Shown here piece after piece: positions 1 through 9,729 of a stretch of 64,000 bases of DNA. The position numbers and the translations under genes were made by a program. This stretch comes from Dysosmobacter sp. (GTDB taxonomy: Bacteria > Bacillota > Clostridia > Oscillospirales > Oscillospiraceae), in assembly GCA_026169195.1 (NCBI GenBank), contig JAPFEH010000006.1, positions 23,243 to 87,242 on the forward strand. The letters run 5' to 3'. Below the pieces are notes generated by a model. It made no database searches. It was not told the origin of the DNA and worked only from the letters and a program-made list of their open reading frames with translations. Within the stretch, counting starts at the first letter, position 1, and each line of letters opens with the position of its first letter.

Positions 1-234
1 CGCGTCAGATTCCGTGGGAACGCCGGTGTGGGTGGCGTAGAGCATTTCACCGATTTCGGCGAAGCAGCCTTCCACGCGGCCCTCCAGCGTGGCGATCCGG
101 ATCCGCAGCTTGGCCACAGACAGCAGCTCTCCGGCTTTTTTTCCGACACCGAAGGCCACATCTGCGGCGACGTCTCCCGCCTGTACGGCGGTGCGCTGCA
201 CGGATTCCAGCAGCGCTGCCAGTTTTTCATTCAT
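1..234 (-). CDS. Small coiled-coil/zinc-ribbon-type protein, 3' part truncated by window edge
   Basis: Open minus-strand frame MNEKLAALLESVQRTAVQAGDVAADVAFGVGKKAGELLSVAKLRIRIATLEGRVEGCFAEIGEMLYATHTGVPTESDA... running off the window; layout resembles the zinc-ribbon protein at 45602-45979. Confidence 0.6.
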   Translation of the reverse strand, partial: MNEKLAALLESVQRTAVQAGDVAADVAFGVGKKAGELLSVAKLRIRIATLEGRVEGCFAEIGEMLYATHTGVPTESDA

Positions 235-294
235 AAGATCCTCCAATCTCCCGGCGATCCGCGGGAGGAAACAGTCTGACCCGAAGCGCCGGCG

Positions 295-1770
295 TTACAG
301 TCCCAGCGCTTCATAAAAGCGGGCAAAGGCGGCCTGATTGGCGAGATATTTTTCGGGCCGTTCCGTGTATTCCTTGGGATATTTCAAATTGAAGACCCGC
401 TCAATATGGTTGGTGCCCGGCTCCACCATTTTGGTGGAACCGCCGGCGCCGAAGGAGAGAATCGAGCAAAGCTCTGACATGATCTGCACATTGTACCAGC
501 ATTCTGCTCCGGGCTTGCTCCAGCCTACATTTTCATAGCTGCCGGACATATATTTCTGCCGGTAGAGATAGTAGGGGGCGTAGCCCGCCTGCCGCAGCAC
601 AGGGGCGGCGTAATCCAGCATCTCGCTGACGGCCTCCGGACCGGGGACCCGCAGCCCTTCCAGCAGAATGCGGCTGCCCTTTTTCAAAGCCAGCGTATGG
701 ACGGTGATGTTGTCCGTGCCGAAGGTCAGGCAGCGGTCCAGAGAGCGGCGGAAGCCCTCCGGAGTATCCTCCGGAAGACCTGCGATCAGATCCATGTTCA
801 CGTGCGGGAATCCGTAGGATTCCACCAGACGGCAGGCGTGCTCAATATCACCGGCGCTGTGGCGGCGTCCGATGGCGCGCAGCACATGGTCCTCCATGGT
901 CTGCGGATTCACGGAGACCCGGGTGACGCCGTGGGATTTCATCACTGCCAGCTTTTCTGCCGTGATGGTGTCAGGCCTTCCGGCTTCCACCGTGATCTCC
1001 TGACAGGAAAGCAGGTCAAAGGATTCTTCAAAGGCGGTCAGCACCCTGTCCAGCTGCTGTGCCGTCAGCGTGGTGGGGGTGCCGCCCCCCATGTAGAATG
1101 ACCGGCACCGCAGACCCTGCTGCCGCACCATCTCTCCGCCGGCACGAATCTCCTCCACCAGCGCGTCCACATAGGGCGGCACCAGAGAAAAGCTCCGCTC
1201 CACGGACTGGCTCACAAAGGAACAGTAAACGCAGCGGGTGGGGCAGAAGGGAATGCCCACATAGACGGCAATGTCCCGCGGCTCCAGCGCCCGGGACGCG
1301 GTCAGTGCGGCCTGTGCGGTCTCCACCGCCAGCGCGGCCCGATCCGGCGTGACGAAATAGTCCTCTTCCAGCAGGATCCGGGCCTGTTCCGGCGTTTTTC
1401 CCTGCGCCAGTGCCCAAGTGGCGGGCTTGTCCGGTCGGACGCCGGTCAGCATCCCCCATGGGGGCGTGCTTCCGGTGACGGCGCGCGCTGCCAGAAAAAA
1501 GCAGGCGCCCACAGCGTAGCGCCGCTGTCCTTCCCGCTCAAAGTCCGTGCCGGACAGGACGCGTTCATAGGGACAGGAGGCGGTTCTGCCCTGCCAGCGC
1601 AGTTCGGTGACAACGCGGCAGAGGTCCCCCTGCTCCTCCAGAGATAGAATGGCGCAGGAATCATCTCCGGGTAAAATCGGCTCATAGACCGGCAGTTCGC
1701 CGGGAAAGAGGTTCATCAGGCTCTGTTCCACCACATACCGCTCATCATGGCCTCGAAATTCCAGCTTCAT
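295..1770 (-). CDS. hemZ: Coproporphyrinogen dehydrogenase HemZ-like radical SAM protein
   Basis: Radical SAM motif GIPFCPTRCVYCSF and HemN/HemZ-like GGGTPTTL; full-length 491 aa ORF. Confidence 0.88.
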   Translation of the reverse strand: MKLEFRGHDERYVVEQSLMNLFPGELPVYEPILPGDDSCAILSLEEQGDLCRVVTELRWQGRTASCPYERVLSGTDFEREGQRRYAVGACFFLAARAVTGSTPPWGMLTGVRPDKPATWALAQGKTPEQARILLEEDYFVTPDRAALAVETAQAALTASRALEPRDIAVYVGIPFCPTRCVYCSFVSQSVERSFSLVPPYVDALVEEIRAGGEMVRQQGLRCRSFYMGGGTPTTLTAQQLDRVLTAFEESFDLLSCQEITVEAGRPDTITAEKLAVMKSHGVTRVSVNPQTMEDHVLRAIGRRHSAGDIEHACRLVESYGFPHVNMDLIAGLPEDTPEGFRRSLDRCLTFGTDNITVHTLALKKGSRILLEGLRVPGPEAVSEMLDYAAPVLRQAGYAPYYLYRQKYMSGSYENVGWSKPGAECWYNVQIMSELCSILSFGAGGSTKMVEPGTNHIERVFNLKYPKEYTERPEKYLANQAAFARFYEALGL

Positions 1771-1780
1771 AGGCGGCTCC

Positions 1781-2395
1781 TCATCGGCTCATGGCCTGAT
1801 GGAGGAAGGGATTTTCCCGCCGCTCCCGCTCCAGCGTGCTGGACTCCATGTGGCCGGGATAGACGGCAGGATCGCCTTCCAGCTGTCCCAGCCGTTTCAG
1901 GGAAGCCATGATTTTTTTCATGCTGCCGCCGGGGAAATCCGTCCGCCCGCAGGAGCCTGCAAACAAAGTGTCTCCGCAGAAGAGGGCGTCTCCGCAGCGA
2001 AGGGTGACGCTGCCTTCGGAGTGACCGGGGGTGGAAAGCACCTCCAGCGTCAGACTGCCGACTGGAATCGTATCTCCTTCGCCGTAGTCCAGAGAATCCG
2101 GCACCCGCGGGAAGAGCTGGCGCATATAGCTGTCCCCCTCGCACTGGTCCCGCCGGCTGAGATAGACCGGAACCTCCGGCCACTGCTGCCGCAGACCGGC
2201 GACGCCGCCGGTGTGGTCATAATGACCATGGGTCAGCAAAATGGCGGCGGGGGCGCATCCGCTCTCCGCCACGGCAGCGGCCACCCGTCCGGCGTCCCCG
2301 CCGGGGTCGATGACAGCACAGCGCTGCGTCGTCTCATCGCAGAGGAGGTAGCAGTTGGTCCCGATGGGGCCGACTTGTAAGCATTTGATGTTCAT
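1781..2395 (-). CDS. MBL-fold metallo-hydrolase (glyoxalase II-like)
   Basis: THGHYDHTGG metal-binding motif, TPGHSEGSV, FAGSCGRTDFPGG; start chosen at MNIKCLQVGPIGTNCYLL. Confidence 0.88.
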   Translation of the reverse strand: MNIKCLQVGPIGTNCYLLCDETTQRCAVIDPGGDAGRVAAAVAESGCAPAAILLTHGHYDHTGGVAGLRQQWPEVPVYLSRRDQCEGDSYMRQLFPRVPDSLDYGEGDTIPVGSLTLEVLSTPGHSEGSVTLRCGDALFCGDTLFAGSCGRTDFPGGSMKKIMASLKRLGQLEGDPAVYPGHMESSTLERERRENPFLHQAMSR

Positions 2396-2408
2396 AAGCG
2401 TCTCCTTC

Positions 2409-2852
2409 TCAGGGGCGGTCCGTGTCAAAAAGAATGGTGACAGGGCCGTGATTCAGGGAATCGACCTCCATCTTTGCGCCGAATTCCCCGTGCTCCACGG
2501 TAAAGCCCCGTTCCCGGCAGCGGGCCATAAAGGCCTCGTAAAGAGGAATGGCCAGATCCGGTTTGGCTGCTCCGGAGAAACCGGGACGGCGGGAGGAGGT
2601 GTCTGCAAAGAGTGTGAACTGGGAGACAACCAGAAGGCTCCCGCCTACCTGCTCCAGATTCAGGTTCATTTTTTCGTTTTCATCTTCAAAGATGCGGAGA
2701 TTGCAGATCTTGTCCGCCAGCTTGACGGCGGTGTCATGGGTGTCACTGGGAGCGACGCCCAGCAAAACCAGATAGCCCTCGCCGATTTGTCCGCTGACGC
2801 GGCCTTCAATGGTGACGGAGGCGTGTTTGACGCGGGTGACGACTGCGCGCAT
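2409..2852 (-). CDS. dtd: D-aminoacyl-tRNA deacylase
   Basis: MRAVVTRVKHASVTIEG, SQFTLFADTSSRRPGFSGAAKP and NHGPVTILFDT are DTD hallmarks. Confidence 0.93.
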   Translation of the reverse strand: MRAVVTRVKHASVTIEGRVSGQIGEGYLVLLGVAPSDTHDTAVKLADKICNLRIFEDENEKMNLNLEQVGGSLLVVSQFTLFADTSSRRPGFSGAAKPDLAIPLYEAFMARCRERGFTVEHGEFGAKMEVDSLNHGPVTILFDTDRP

Positions 2853-2897
2853 GGGTACTCCTTTCCGGCGTCCTGCCGGGACGCCGCGGGCGCTGCA

Positions 2898-5108
2898 TCA
2901 GCCTGCCGGTCTTGTGACGTTGAGCACGCCGGAGATCTGATGGAGCTTATTCATCAGTGTGGTCAGCTGCTGCCCGTCCCGAACCCGGACCTCCAGACGG
3001 CAGATGGCGTAGCCATCCTCTGTGGAGCGGGTATTGATGCCAAGCACAAAGGTGTTGGTGGTGGACAGGGCTGCGGAAATATCCAGCAGCAGATTGTGGC
3101 GGTCCTTGCAAAGCGCTTCCAGAATGGTGGGATAGCTTTCGTTGGTGTCGCTGCCCCATGAGACCTTGATCCAGCGGCCTGCCTGATCGGGCGCGGTCCG
3201 CTTTTCCTGAGAGGCGTTGGGACAATCCGCCCGATGGACGGAAACGCCGTACCCCCGGGTGATAAAGCCCACGATCTCATCGCCGGGCACGGGAGTACAG
3301 CATTTGGAGAACTTTACCAGACAGTTGTTCAAGCCCTCCACAATGATGCCCTGCTCGCTCTTGATCTTCTTGGGAGCGGGGGAGCGGGGCTCTTCTCTGG
3401 GGGGCTTTGGTTCGGCTGCTTCCACTGTCTGCTGCTCCAGCTGGTGCTGCTTGGCAAGACGCTGAAGCTCACCCTGCATCCGGCTGACCGCTTTTTGTGC
3501 GGAAAAGCCGCCGTAGCCGATGGCAGCATACATCTCCTCCAGAGAGGGATACGAGACTTTTTTCAAAATGCCCGGAAGGACCTCCGGGTCTGTAATGTCC
3601 CGCATGGCAAGGCCGCAGTGCTTCAGCTCCGCTTCAAAGGAGGCGCGGCCGTTGGCGATGTTTTCCTCCTTGCGCTCTTTTTTGAACCACTGGCGGATCT
3701 TACTGCGGGCTTCACTGGATTTGGCGATTTTCATCCAGTCCCGACTGGGACCTTTGGCGTTTTTGGCGGTCAGGATCTCCACAATGTCGCCGTTTTTCAG
3801 CACATGGTCCAGCGTGACAATGCGGTTGTTGACCTTGGCGCCCACCATCCGGTTGCCAACGGCAGAATGGATGGCATAGGCGAAGTCGATGGGGGTAGCG
3901 CCTGCGGGCAGGTTCTGTACGTCGCCGTTGGGCGTAAAGACGAAGACCTCGTCGGAGAACATATCGATCTTCAAAGAGTGGATATATTCCTCGGCATCGG
4001 CGCCTTCCTGATTTTCCAGCAGGCGGCGGACCCACTCATAGCGGCCCTCCGAGCCGGCGCCCTGACCGCCCTGCTTGTATTTCCAGTGGGCGGCGACGCC
4101 GTATTCAGCGATTTCATGCATCTCCCGGGTGCGGATCTGAACTTCAAACGGGTATCCGTCATTGCCCATGACGGTGGTGTGCAGAGACTGGTAGCCGTTG
4201 GGCTTGGGGGTGCCGATATAATCCTTGAAGCGGCCGAGGATGGGCTTATAGATATCGTGGATCACGCCCAGCACATTGTAGCAGTCGCCTACATTTTCCA
4301 CCACGACCCGGAACGCGAACAGGTCGAAGATCTCATCCAGAGATTTGTTCTGGTTGAACATCTTCCGGTAGATGGAATAGGGGTGCTTCATGCGGCCGTA
4401 AGCCACGTGCTGGATGCCCATTTCGCTCAGCCGCTGGTCGATCTGGATCTGGGTGCGCTTCATGAAGGCCTCGTACTCGGGCTTTTTGGCATCCAGCTTG
4501 GAAACGATCTCCTCATAGCCGATGGGATCCAGATACTTTAAGGACAGATCCTCCAGCTCCCATTTGATCCGCTGCATCCCCAGCCGGTGGGCGATGGGCG
4601 CATAGATCTCCATGGTCTCCAAGGATTTTTGCTTCTGCTTGGGAGGGGACTGGTATTCCATGGTCCGCATATTGTGGAGCCGGTCGGAAATTTTGATCAG
4701 GATGACCCGGATGTCCTTGCTCATGGCAAAGAGCATTTTCCGCAGGTTTTCCATCTGCTCATCCTCTTTGGTGGCATACTGGATCCGGGTCAGCTTGCTG
4801 ACGCCCTCCACCAGATTGGCGATGGTGGGGGAAAACAGTCTGGCAACGTCCTCGTGGGTGGCTGCCGTGTCCTCGATCACGTCGTGAAGCAGGGCGGCGA
4901 TGATGGACTCGGAATCCAGCTTCTGGTCCGCCACGATCTGCGCCACCGCCAGCGGATGAATGATATAAGGCTCGCCGCTTTTCCGCTTCTGCCCCGCATG
5001 GCATTGGTCGGCGTATTGGAACGCGGCGCGGATCTGGGTGAAGTCCGCCGCAGGATTGTAACTGCGGATGGAGTGCTCCAGCTGTTCGTATTGTTCCTGC
5101 AATGTCAT
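2898..5108 (-). CDS. relA: Bifunctional (p)ppGpp synthetase/hydrolase (RelA/SpoT)
   Basis: HD domain (LLHDVIEDT), synthetase domain (GRFKDYIGTPKPNGYQSLHT), TGS and ACT regions; 736 aa. Confidence 0.95.
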   Translation of the reverse strand: MTLQEQYEQLEHSIRSYNPAADFTQIRAAFQYADQCHAGQKRKSGEPYIIHPLAVAQIVADQKLDSESIIAALLHDVIEDTAATHEDVARLFSPTIANLVEGVSKLTRIQYATKEDEQMENLRKMLFAMSKDIRVILIKISDRLHNMRTMEYQSPPKQKQKSLETMEIYAPIAHRLGMQRIKWELEDLSLKYLDPIGYEEIVSKLDAKKPEYEAFMKRTQIQIDQRLSEMGIQHVAYGRMKHPYSIYRKMFNQNKSLDEIFDLFAFRVVVENVGDCYNVLGVIHDIYKPILGRFKDYIGTPKPNGYQSLHTTVMGNDGYPFEVQIRTREMHEIAEYGVAAHWKYKQGGQGAGSEGRYEWVRRLLENQEGADAEEYIHSLKIDMFSDEVFVFTPNGDVQNLPAGATPIDFAYAIHSAVGNRMVGAKVNNRIVTLDHVLKNGDIVEILTAKNAKGPSRDWMKIAKSSEARSKIRQWFKKERKEENIANGRASFEAELKHCGLAMRDITDPEVLPGILKKVSYPSLEEMYAAIGYGGFSAQKAVSRMQGELQRLAKQHQLEQQTVEAAEPKPPREEPRSPAPKKIKSEQGIIVEGLNNCLVKFSKCCTPVPGDEIVGFITRGYGVSVHRADCPNASQEKRTAPDQAGRWIKVSWGSDTNESYPTILEALCKDRHNLLLDISAALSTTNTFVLGINTRSTEDGYAICRLEVRVRDGQQLTTLMNKLHQISGVLNVTRPAG

Positions 5109-7204
5109 GCCATATCACCTCGCTTTTGATCGGCAGGTTCCACCCGCAGGCGGGTAAGATAGGGGCAGGCAAACAGGTCCACCTTGCCCTGTGTGCCATT
5201 GAGAGAAAGGGTGATCCGGTCACTTTGGACGTTCATGGAAATCAGTCCCCGTTCCTGAAAGACCTGAAGCGCCAGAGCGGTGCGGAGGAAGCTTTCGCTG
5301 CCGCCGGACAGTGCAGCCAGATGCCGCAGATAGGGAAGGGTATCCTCCTCGGCTTTTCCGGAGCGAAGATGCCGCTCCAGCACCCGCCAGCATGAACCGA
5401 ATTGATCCCGGGAGGCGCTCAGCCGGGAAGCCTCCTGCGCAGTGACGCTGCCGCCGGAGAGCAGGCGGTGGATCAGCTCCAGATCCGCTGCCTCGTGGCG
5501 GCTGGGGACCAGAGAGGGACGAATGTCGATCAGCTGCAATTGCAGCGTGGTACTGCCCCGGAACGTATTGGCCTGCAGATAGAACGCGGCGTCCACCCGG
5601 CTGCCGGCGCTGATGCCGCACTCCTGCGCCGTTACGGAAAAGAAGATGGCGTCAAACCGGGAAGTGCCCTTGGAAAGACGCAGCTTCAGGTGACGCCCCT
5701 GTCCCACGGACTGGATGGCGTCCACTGTGGCTCCCAGCAGGGCGAAGGAGGGACGGGGATTTCCGGAACCGTAAGGCTCCAGCAGACTCAGCTGCTCCAC
5801 CTGATCCAGCGTGACCTCGCCCGGACAGGTGATGGCAGCGTCTACCTCCAGAGAGGAGACCGGCAGTGCGCCGTCCATGGCGGAACGGACATAGCGGTTC
5901 ATCCGCTGGCGGAAGGCGCCGATGTTGCTCTCAGGGATGGTGAAGCCGGCTGCCAGCTCATGGCCGCCGAAACCGTCCAGCAGATCGGAGCAGGACTCCA
6001 GCGCGGCAAAGAGGTTGAAGCCCCCGTAAGACCGGCAGGAGCCTTTGCCCGTGCCGTCCTTAAGGTGGATCATAAAGCTGGGACAGGAGTATTTTTCACT
6101 GAGGCGGGAGGCAACGATGCCGACCACGCCCTGATGCCAGTCCTCGCTGGAGAGCACCAGCGCGCTGCGCTCCTCGCTGCGCAGCTTGTCGATTTTTTCC
6201 ATGGCGTCGGCGCAGATGGTCTGCTCCACCGCCTGCCGCTCCCGGTTCAGATCGCACAGGGCGCGGGCCAGCTCCTCCGCCAGAGCAGGATCGTCCGTTT
6301 CCAGCAGATCTGCCGCCAGATCGGCGGCGCCCATGCGGCCGGCTGCGTTGATGCGGGGGGAGAGCACGAAGCCGACCTGAATGGAGGTGATGGGCTTGCC
6401 CAGCAGGCCCGCCTCTTTCAAAAGTGCGTGAATGCCCACAAAATCCGTGTGGGGCAGGGCCTCCAGACCGCAGGAGACGATGGTGCGGTTTTCGCCCTCC
6501 ATCCGCATGACGTCGGCAATGGTGCCGATGGCGGCCAGCGTGCAGTATCGGGCAAAAAGCGCGTCTTCCCGGTTCTCGCCGCCCAGCGCCAGCACCAATT
6601 TCAGCGTGACGCCCACGCCTGCCAGATGCTTGAAGGGGTAGGGGCAGTCCGGACGGTGGGGGTCCACCACCGCTGCGGCGTTGGGCAGGGCTTCCTTGCA
6701 TTCGTGGTGGTCTGTTACCACCACGTCCATGCCGAGGGAGTTGGCGAAGTCCACCTCATCGTTTCCGGTAATGCCGCAGTCCACGGTAATCATTAAAGTA
6801 GCTCCCTGACGGTGCAGGTTTTCAATGGCCTCCCTGCTGAGACCGTATCCGTCCTCAATGCGGCGGGGAATATAGCGCAGGCACTTGGCCCCGCAGCTTT
6901 TCAAATAGTCCCGCAGCAGCACGGTTGAAGTGATGCCGTCCACATCGTAATCGCCGAAAACGGCAATGGTCTCTCCCTGAGCAATGGCACGCTGGATGCG
7001 GCTGACGGCCTTATCCATGTCCCGCATCCGCATGGGGGAGATGGTCAGCTGCCGTTCCCGATCCAGAAATTCTGCAGCAGCCTCCGGGGAGGTGATACCG
7101 CGGGCGGCAAGGACCGTGGAAAGCAGATAGGGATATCCGGCGCTGCGCAGAAGGGCCACATCCTGATCCGGCGGTGCCCCGATGTTCCATTTTTTGAACT
7201 TCAC
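5105..7204 (-). CDS. recJ: Single-stranded-DNA-specific exonuclease RecJ
   Basis: FGDYDVDGITST, TVDCGI, VTDHHE and GGHELAAGF DHH/DHHA1 motifs; overlaps relA start by 4 nt. Confidence 0.94.
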   Translation of the reverse strand: MKFKKWNIGAPPDQDVALLRSAGYPYLLSTVLAARGITSPEAAAEFLDRERQLTISPMRMRDMDKAVSRIQRAIAQGETIAVFGDYDVDGITSTVLLRDYLKSCGAKCLRYIPRRIEDGYGLSREAIENLHRQGATLMITVDCGITGNDEVDFANSLGMDVVVTDHHECKEALPNAAAVVDPHRPDCPYPFKHLAGVGVTLKLVLALGGENREDALFARYCTLAAIGTIADVMRMEGENRTIVSCGLEALPHTDFVGIHALLKEAGLLGKPITSIQVGFVLSPRINAAGRMGAADLAADLLETDDPALAEELARALCDLNRERQAVEQTICADAMEKIDKLRSEERSALVLSSEDWHQGVVGIVASRLSEKYSCPSFMIHLKDGTGKGSCRSYGGFNLFAALESCSDLLDGFGGHELAAGFTIPESNIGAFRQRMNRYVRSAMDGALPVSSLEVDAAITCPGEVTLDQVEQLSLLEPYGSGNPRPSFALLGATVDAIQSVGQGRHLKLRLSKGTSRFDAIFFSVTAQECGISAGSRVDAAFYLQANTFRGSTTLQLQLIDIRPSLVPSRHEAADLELIHRLLSGGSVTAQEASRLSASRDQFGSCWRVLERHLRSGKAEEDTLPYLRHLAALSGGSESFLRTALALQVFQERGLISMNVQSDRITLSLNGTQGKVDLFACPYLTRLRVEPADQKRGDMA

Positions 7205-7477
7205 AGGATGTCCCTCCTTTCTCCATGAGAAAAATAATCTAAAATAACTAAATAATTATAGCAGAAAAGAAATGCAAGGTAAAGAATGAATTTCAAAAGT
7301 CTCAAGCACTGCAAGCATCATCTTCAAGTGAAAGTAAACAACCGGCATACGCAGCCTGATGAAAGCCATGTTTCAGCTTCACAGTATCATCATCCTCCGC
7401 TTGATTCAATGCACAGTTCAATTGACGAAGTTATCACCGGTTGACCCAAATGTAAAAAGGGGGGAGGGGGAGTTTGA

Positions 7478-7506
7478 TTGACTGTGTATGAAAATTCTGG
7501 TATAGT
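7478..7506 (+). promoter_or_regulatory. Predicted sigma-A promoter upstream of SLH protein gene
   Basis: TTGACT - 17 nt - TATAGT, ~45 nt upstream of the CDS. Confidence 0.65.
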
Positions 7507-7551
7507 GGGAATAATTTGGCACTGAATTGTGCCAGAAGGAGCGTAAGAAAC

Positions 7552-9054
7552 ATGAAAAAACAATGGAAACGGCTGGCGGCGTGCGCAGTGCTGTGCGCGG
7601 TGCTGACCGGCGGACTGACGGTGCCCGCAGCGGCGGGCTTTGCCGATGTGCCGGCAAACCACTGGGCATCGGAGAGTATCCGGCTTTGTGTGGAGCGGGG
7701 CTTTTTTCAGGGGCAGTCATCCAGCCGCTTTGGCTTGGGCGGACAGATGACCCGCTCCGCCTTTGCGGTGGTTTTGTGCCGCTTTTTCGGTTGGGAGCCG
7801 GCATCCCCTGCGAAAGCGGTTTACGAGGATGTGCCGGCAGAGGCGTGGTATGCCGGGGCGGTGGAGGCTGCCTATCGCCATGGCGCCCTGACGGACCAGC
7901 AGGAGACCTTCCGCCCCGATGCGCCCATTACCCGGGAGGAACTGGCGGTGATGCTGGTGCGGGCCATGGGCTACGGCAGCATTGCAGGTCTTGCGCAGGA
8001 TCTGCCCATGCCCTTCCGAGATGTGACCACCAATACCGGCTATATTACCATGGCCTATGATCTGGGCTTGATGAGCGGCACCTCCGCGGACACATTTTCT
8101 CCGGACCGGGCAGCCACCAGAGAGCAGGTGGCGGTCATTTTGACGCGGCTTTACGATCAGCTCCACAAAAAAGGGATGGGACTGATGACCGTTGCCGCCG
8201 TGCCGGGGGATTTTGCGGGTTTGAAAGCGGTAGCGGTTCCAGCGGGACGGATGATTACAGTGGGGGAACGACCGACCATCAATACGGTCATGCGTCCGGA
8301 GGAGACGGCTCCCGTTCTGGAGGCGGCACGGAAGGCCGGCACGAAAACACTGCTCTACCTTACCGGCGGACCTACCGCACTGAGGGCACCTGCCGCAGCG
8401 GCGGCGCAAACGGTTTCGGAGGCGGTGCGCACAGGCGGGTATGACGGTTTGATGCTGTATATTCCCGCACTGAAAGCCAAGGACGAAGAACGCATGACTG
8501 CGCTGGCACAGGCGCTGGACGCCGCGCTGGGTGCGGAGAAGCTGCTGTATGTGATGGCTGATGCCCCTGCCCGCGGAGAAGAGGAGCCCGGCTATGACTA
8601 TGCGGCGCTTGCCGCTGCTGCGGATCAGCTGGTGCTGCGGGTAGCCGATCACCAGATCTTCCCCGGTGGATTCCCCACAACGCCGGTAGATCCGCTGGAG
8701 GAGCTTTACTATGCGTTGGGAACATTGAAAACGGTGGAAAGCGGAAAGCTGGCGCTCTCTGTGACAGCCGGTGTCTCTGCATGGAACGGCGGAAAGCGCT
8801 GCGCGCTCACGGCAGAGGAGTTTCAAGCCCTGCTGGCGGATCCCGAAACAGAACGGCACTATTCTGACCGGTATGCCTGCGCCTACCTCACCGGAACGCT
8901 GAAAAAAGGCGGAGATGTGGTCGTATGGTATCTGGACCGGCAGGGGGCGGCAGCCCGCGTCCAGCTGGCACGGGCTTTTGGCGTACAGCAGCTGTGTCTG
9001 GATGACTGGTCCTTTGCCGGGGAAGATCTGCTGGCTGGCCTGCGGGAGAGCTGA
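7552..9054 (+). CDS. S-layer homology (SLH) domain protein with GH18-like C-terminal domain
   Basis: Signal peptide MKKQWKRLAACAVLCAVLTGGLTVPAAAG, then three SLH-like repeats (FADVPANHWASESIRLCVERGFFQG; YEDVPAEAWYAGAVEAAYRHGAL; FRDVTTNTGYITMAYDLGLMSG); C-terminus with GYDGLMLYI. Confidence 0.8.
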   Translation: MKKQWKRLAACAVLCAVLTGGLTVPAAAGFADVPANHWASESIRLCVERGFFQGQSSSRFGLGGQMTRSAFAVVLCRFFGWEPASPAKAVYEDVPAEAWYAGAVEAAYRHGALTDQQETFRPDAPITREELAVMLVRAMGYGSIAGLAQDLPMPFRDVTTNTGYITMAYDLGLMSGTSADTFSPDRAATREQVAVILTRLYDQLHKKGMGLMTVAAVPGDFAGLKAVAVPAGRMITVGERPTINTVMRPEETAPVLEAARKAGTKTLLYLTGGPTALRAPAAAAAQTVSEAVRTGGYDGLMLYIPALKAKDEERMTALAQALDAALGAEKLLYVMADAPARGEEEPGYDYAALAAAADQLVLRVADHQIFPGGFPTTPVDPLEELYYALGTLKTVESGKLALSVTAGVSAWNGGKRCALTAEEFQALLADPETERHYSDRYACAYLTGTLKKGGDVVVWYLDRQGAAARVQLARAFGVQQLCLDDWSFAGEDLLAGLRES

Positions 9055-9091
9055 GAAGATTCACGATATTTCTGCAATGCCGATATCCACT

Positions 9092-9130
9092 GCGCCCCGT
9101 CCGGTAAACTGCCGGACGGGGCGCTTTTTT
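9092..9130 (+). terminator. Intrinsic terminator after SLH gene
   Basis: GCGCCCCGTCCGG / CCGGACGGGGCGC followed by TTTTTT. Confidence 0.85.
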
Positions 9131-9145
9131 GCGGGAGCATGCAAA

Positions 9146-9174
9146 CAGCCCCCGTCCGGTTTGGACGGGGGCTG
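9146..9174 (-). terminator. Hairpin, probable terminator for the convergent minus-strand gene
   Basis: CAGCCCCCGTCC GGTTT GGACGGGGGCTG, just downstream of the minus-strand ORF ending at 9186. Confidence 0.55.
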
Positions 9175-9185
9175 CTGAACAGATC

Positions 9186-9596
9186 TTACAGGAATTTCTG
9201 CATACCATCGGTAGCGACGGAGGGGTCTGCGCTGATGGTGGCGGTGAACTTGATGTTGTTCTGCTCGCCGAACACATCCAGCCAGTTCAGGAAATCCTCC
9301 GTTTCCTTGTCCACATCGCGGCCGGTGATCTTACCCAGATTGTCGATGAATACATGGGTGATATCGTAATTGCCGGCATACAGACCGCTGATAAAGCCGC
9401 GCATCAGATCGTAACTGTTCAGGCGATACTCCTGCGCGTCAATGAGACGGATATGATAATGAATATCGTACATCATGTTGCGGTTGGCCTCAATGCAAAC
9501 GACGTTGCCGGGCTCGTCTTTCGCCGCGTTGTTGATCAATTCAATGAGCTGCTTGGTTTTGCCGGAACCCTTCATGCCCATAATCAGTCTGACCAT
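9186..9596 (-). CDS. Small P-loop NTPase-like protein of unknown function
   Basis: Walker A GMKGSGKT at N-terminus, Walker B-like ITHVFIDNLG; 136 aa. Confidence 0.75.
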   Translation of the reverse strand: MVRLIMGMKGSGKTKQLIELINNAAKDEPGNVVCIEANRNMMYDIHYHIRLIDAQEYRLNSYDLMRGFISGLYAGNYDITHVFIDNLGKITGRDVDKETEDFLNWLDVFGEQNNIKFTATISADPSVATDGMQKFL

Positions 9597-9729
9597 AATA
9601 AATCACTCCTGTCCTTTATTTACGGGGGGGAATCTTGCTGGTATTAGCATAGCATAAGAGTACGGAAAATACAATGCAAAAATGAAGCTTTAATCTTTGT
9701 TCATAATGGGGATTGACAATCGAAAACGC

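Noticed and set aside
5402-6796. 464 aa plus-strand ORF opposite recJ
   Set aside because: Antisense to recJ; no motif support.
7205-7477. Long AT-richer intergenic region between recJ and the SLH gene as a possible ncRNA
   Set aside because: No clear stable hairpin, terminator or known RNA motif seen by eye beyond the downstream promoter.
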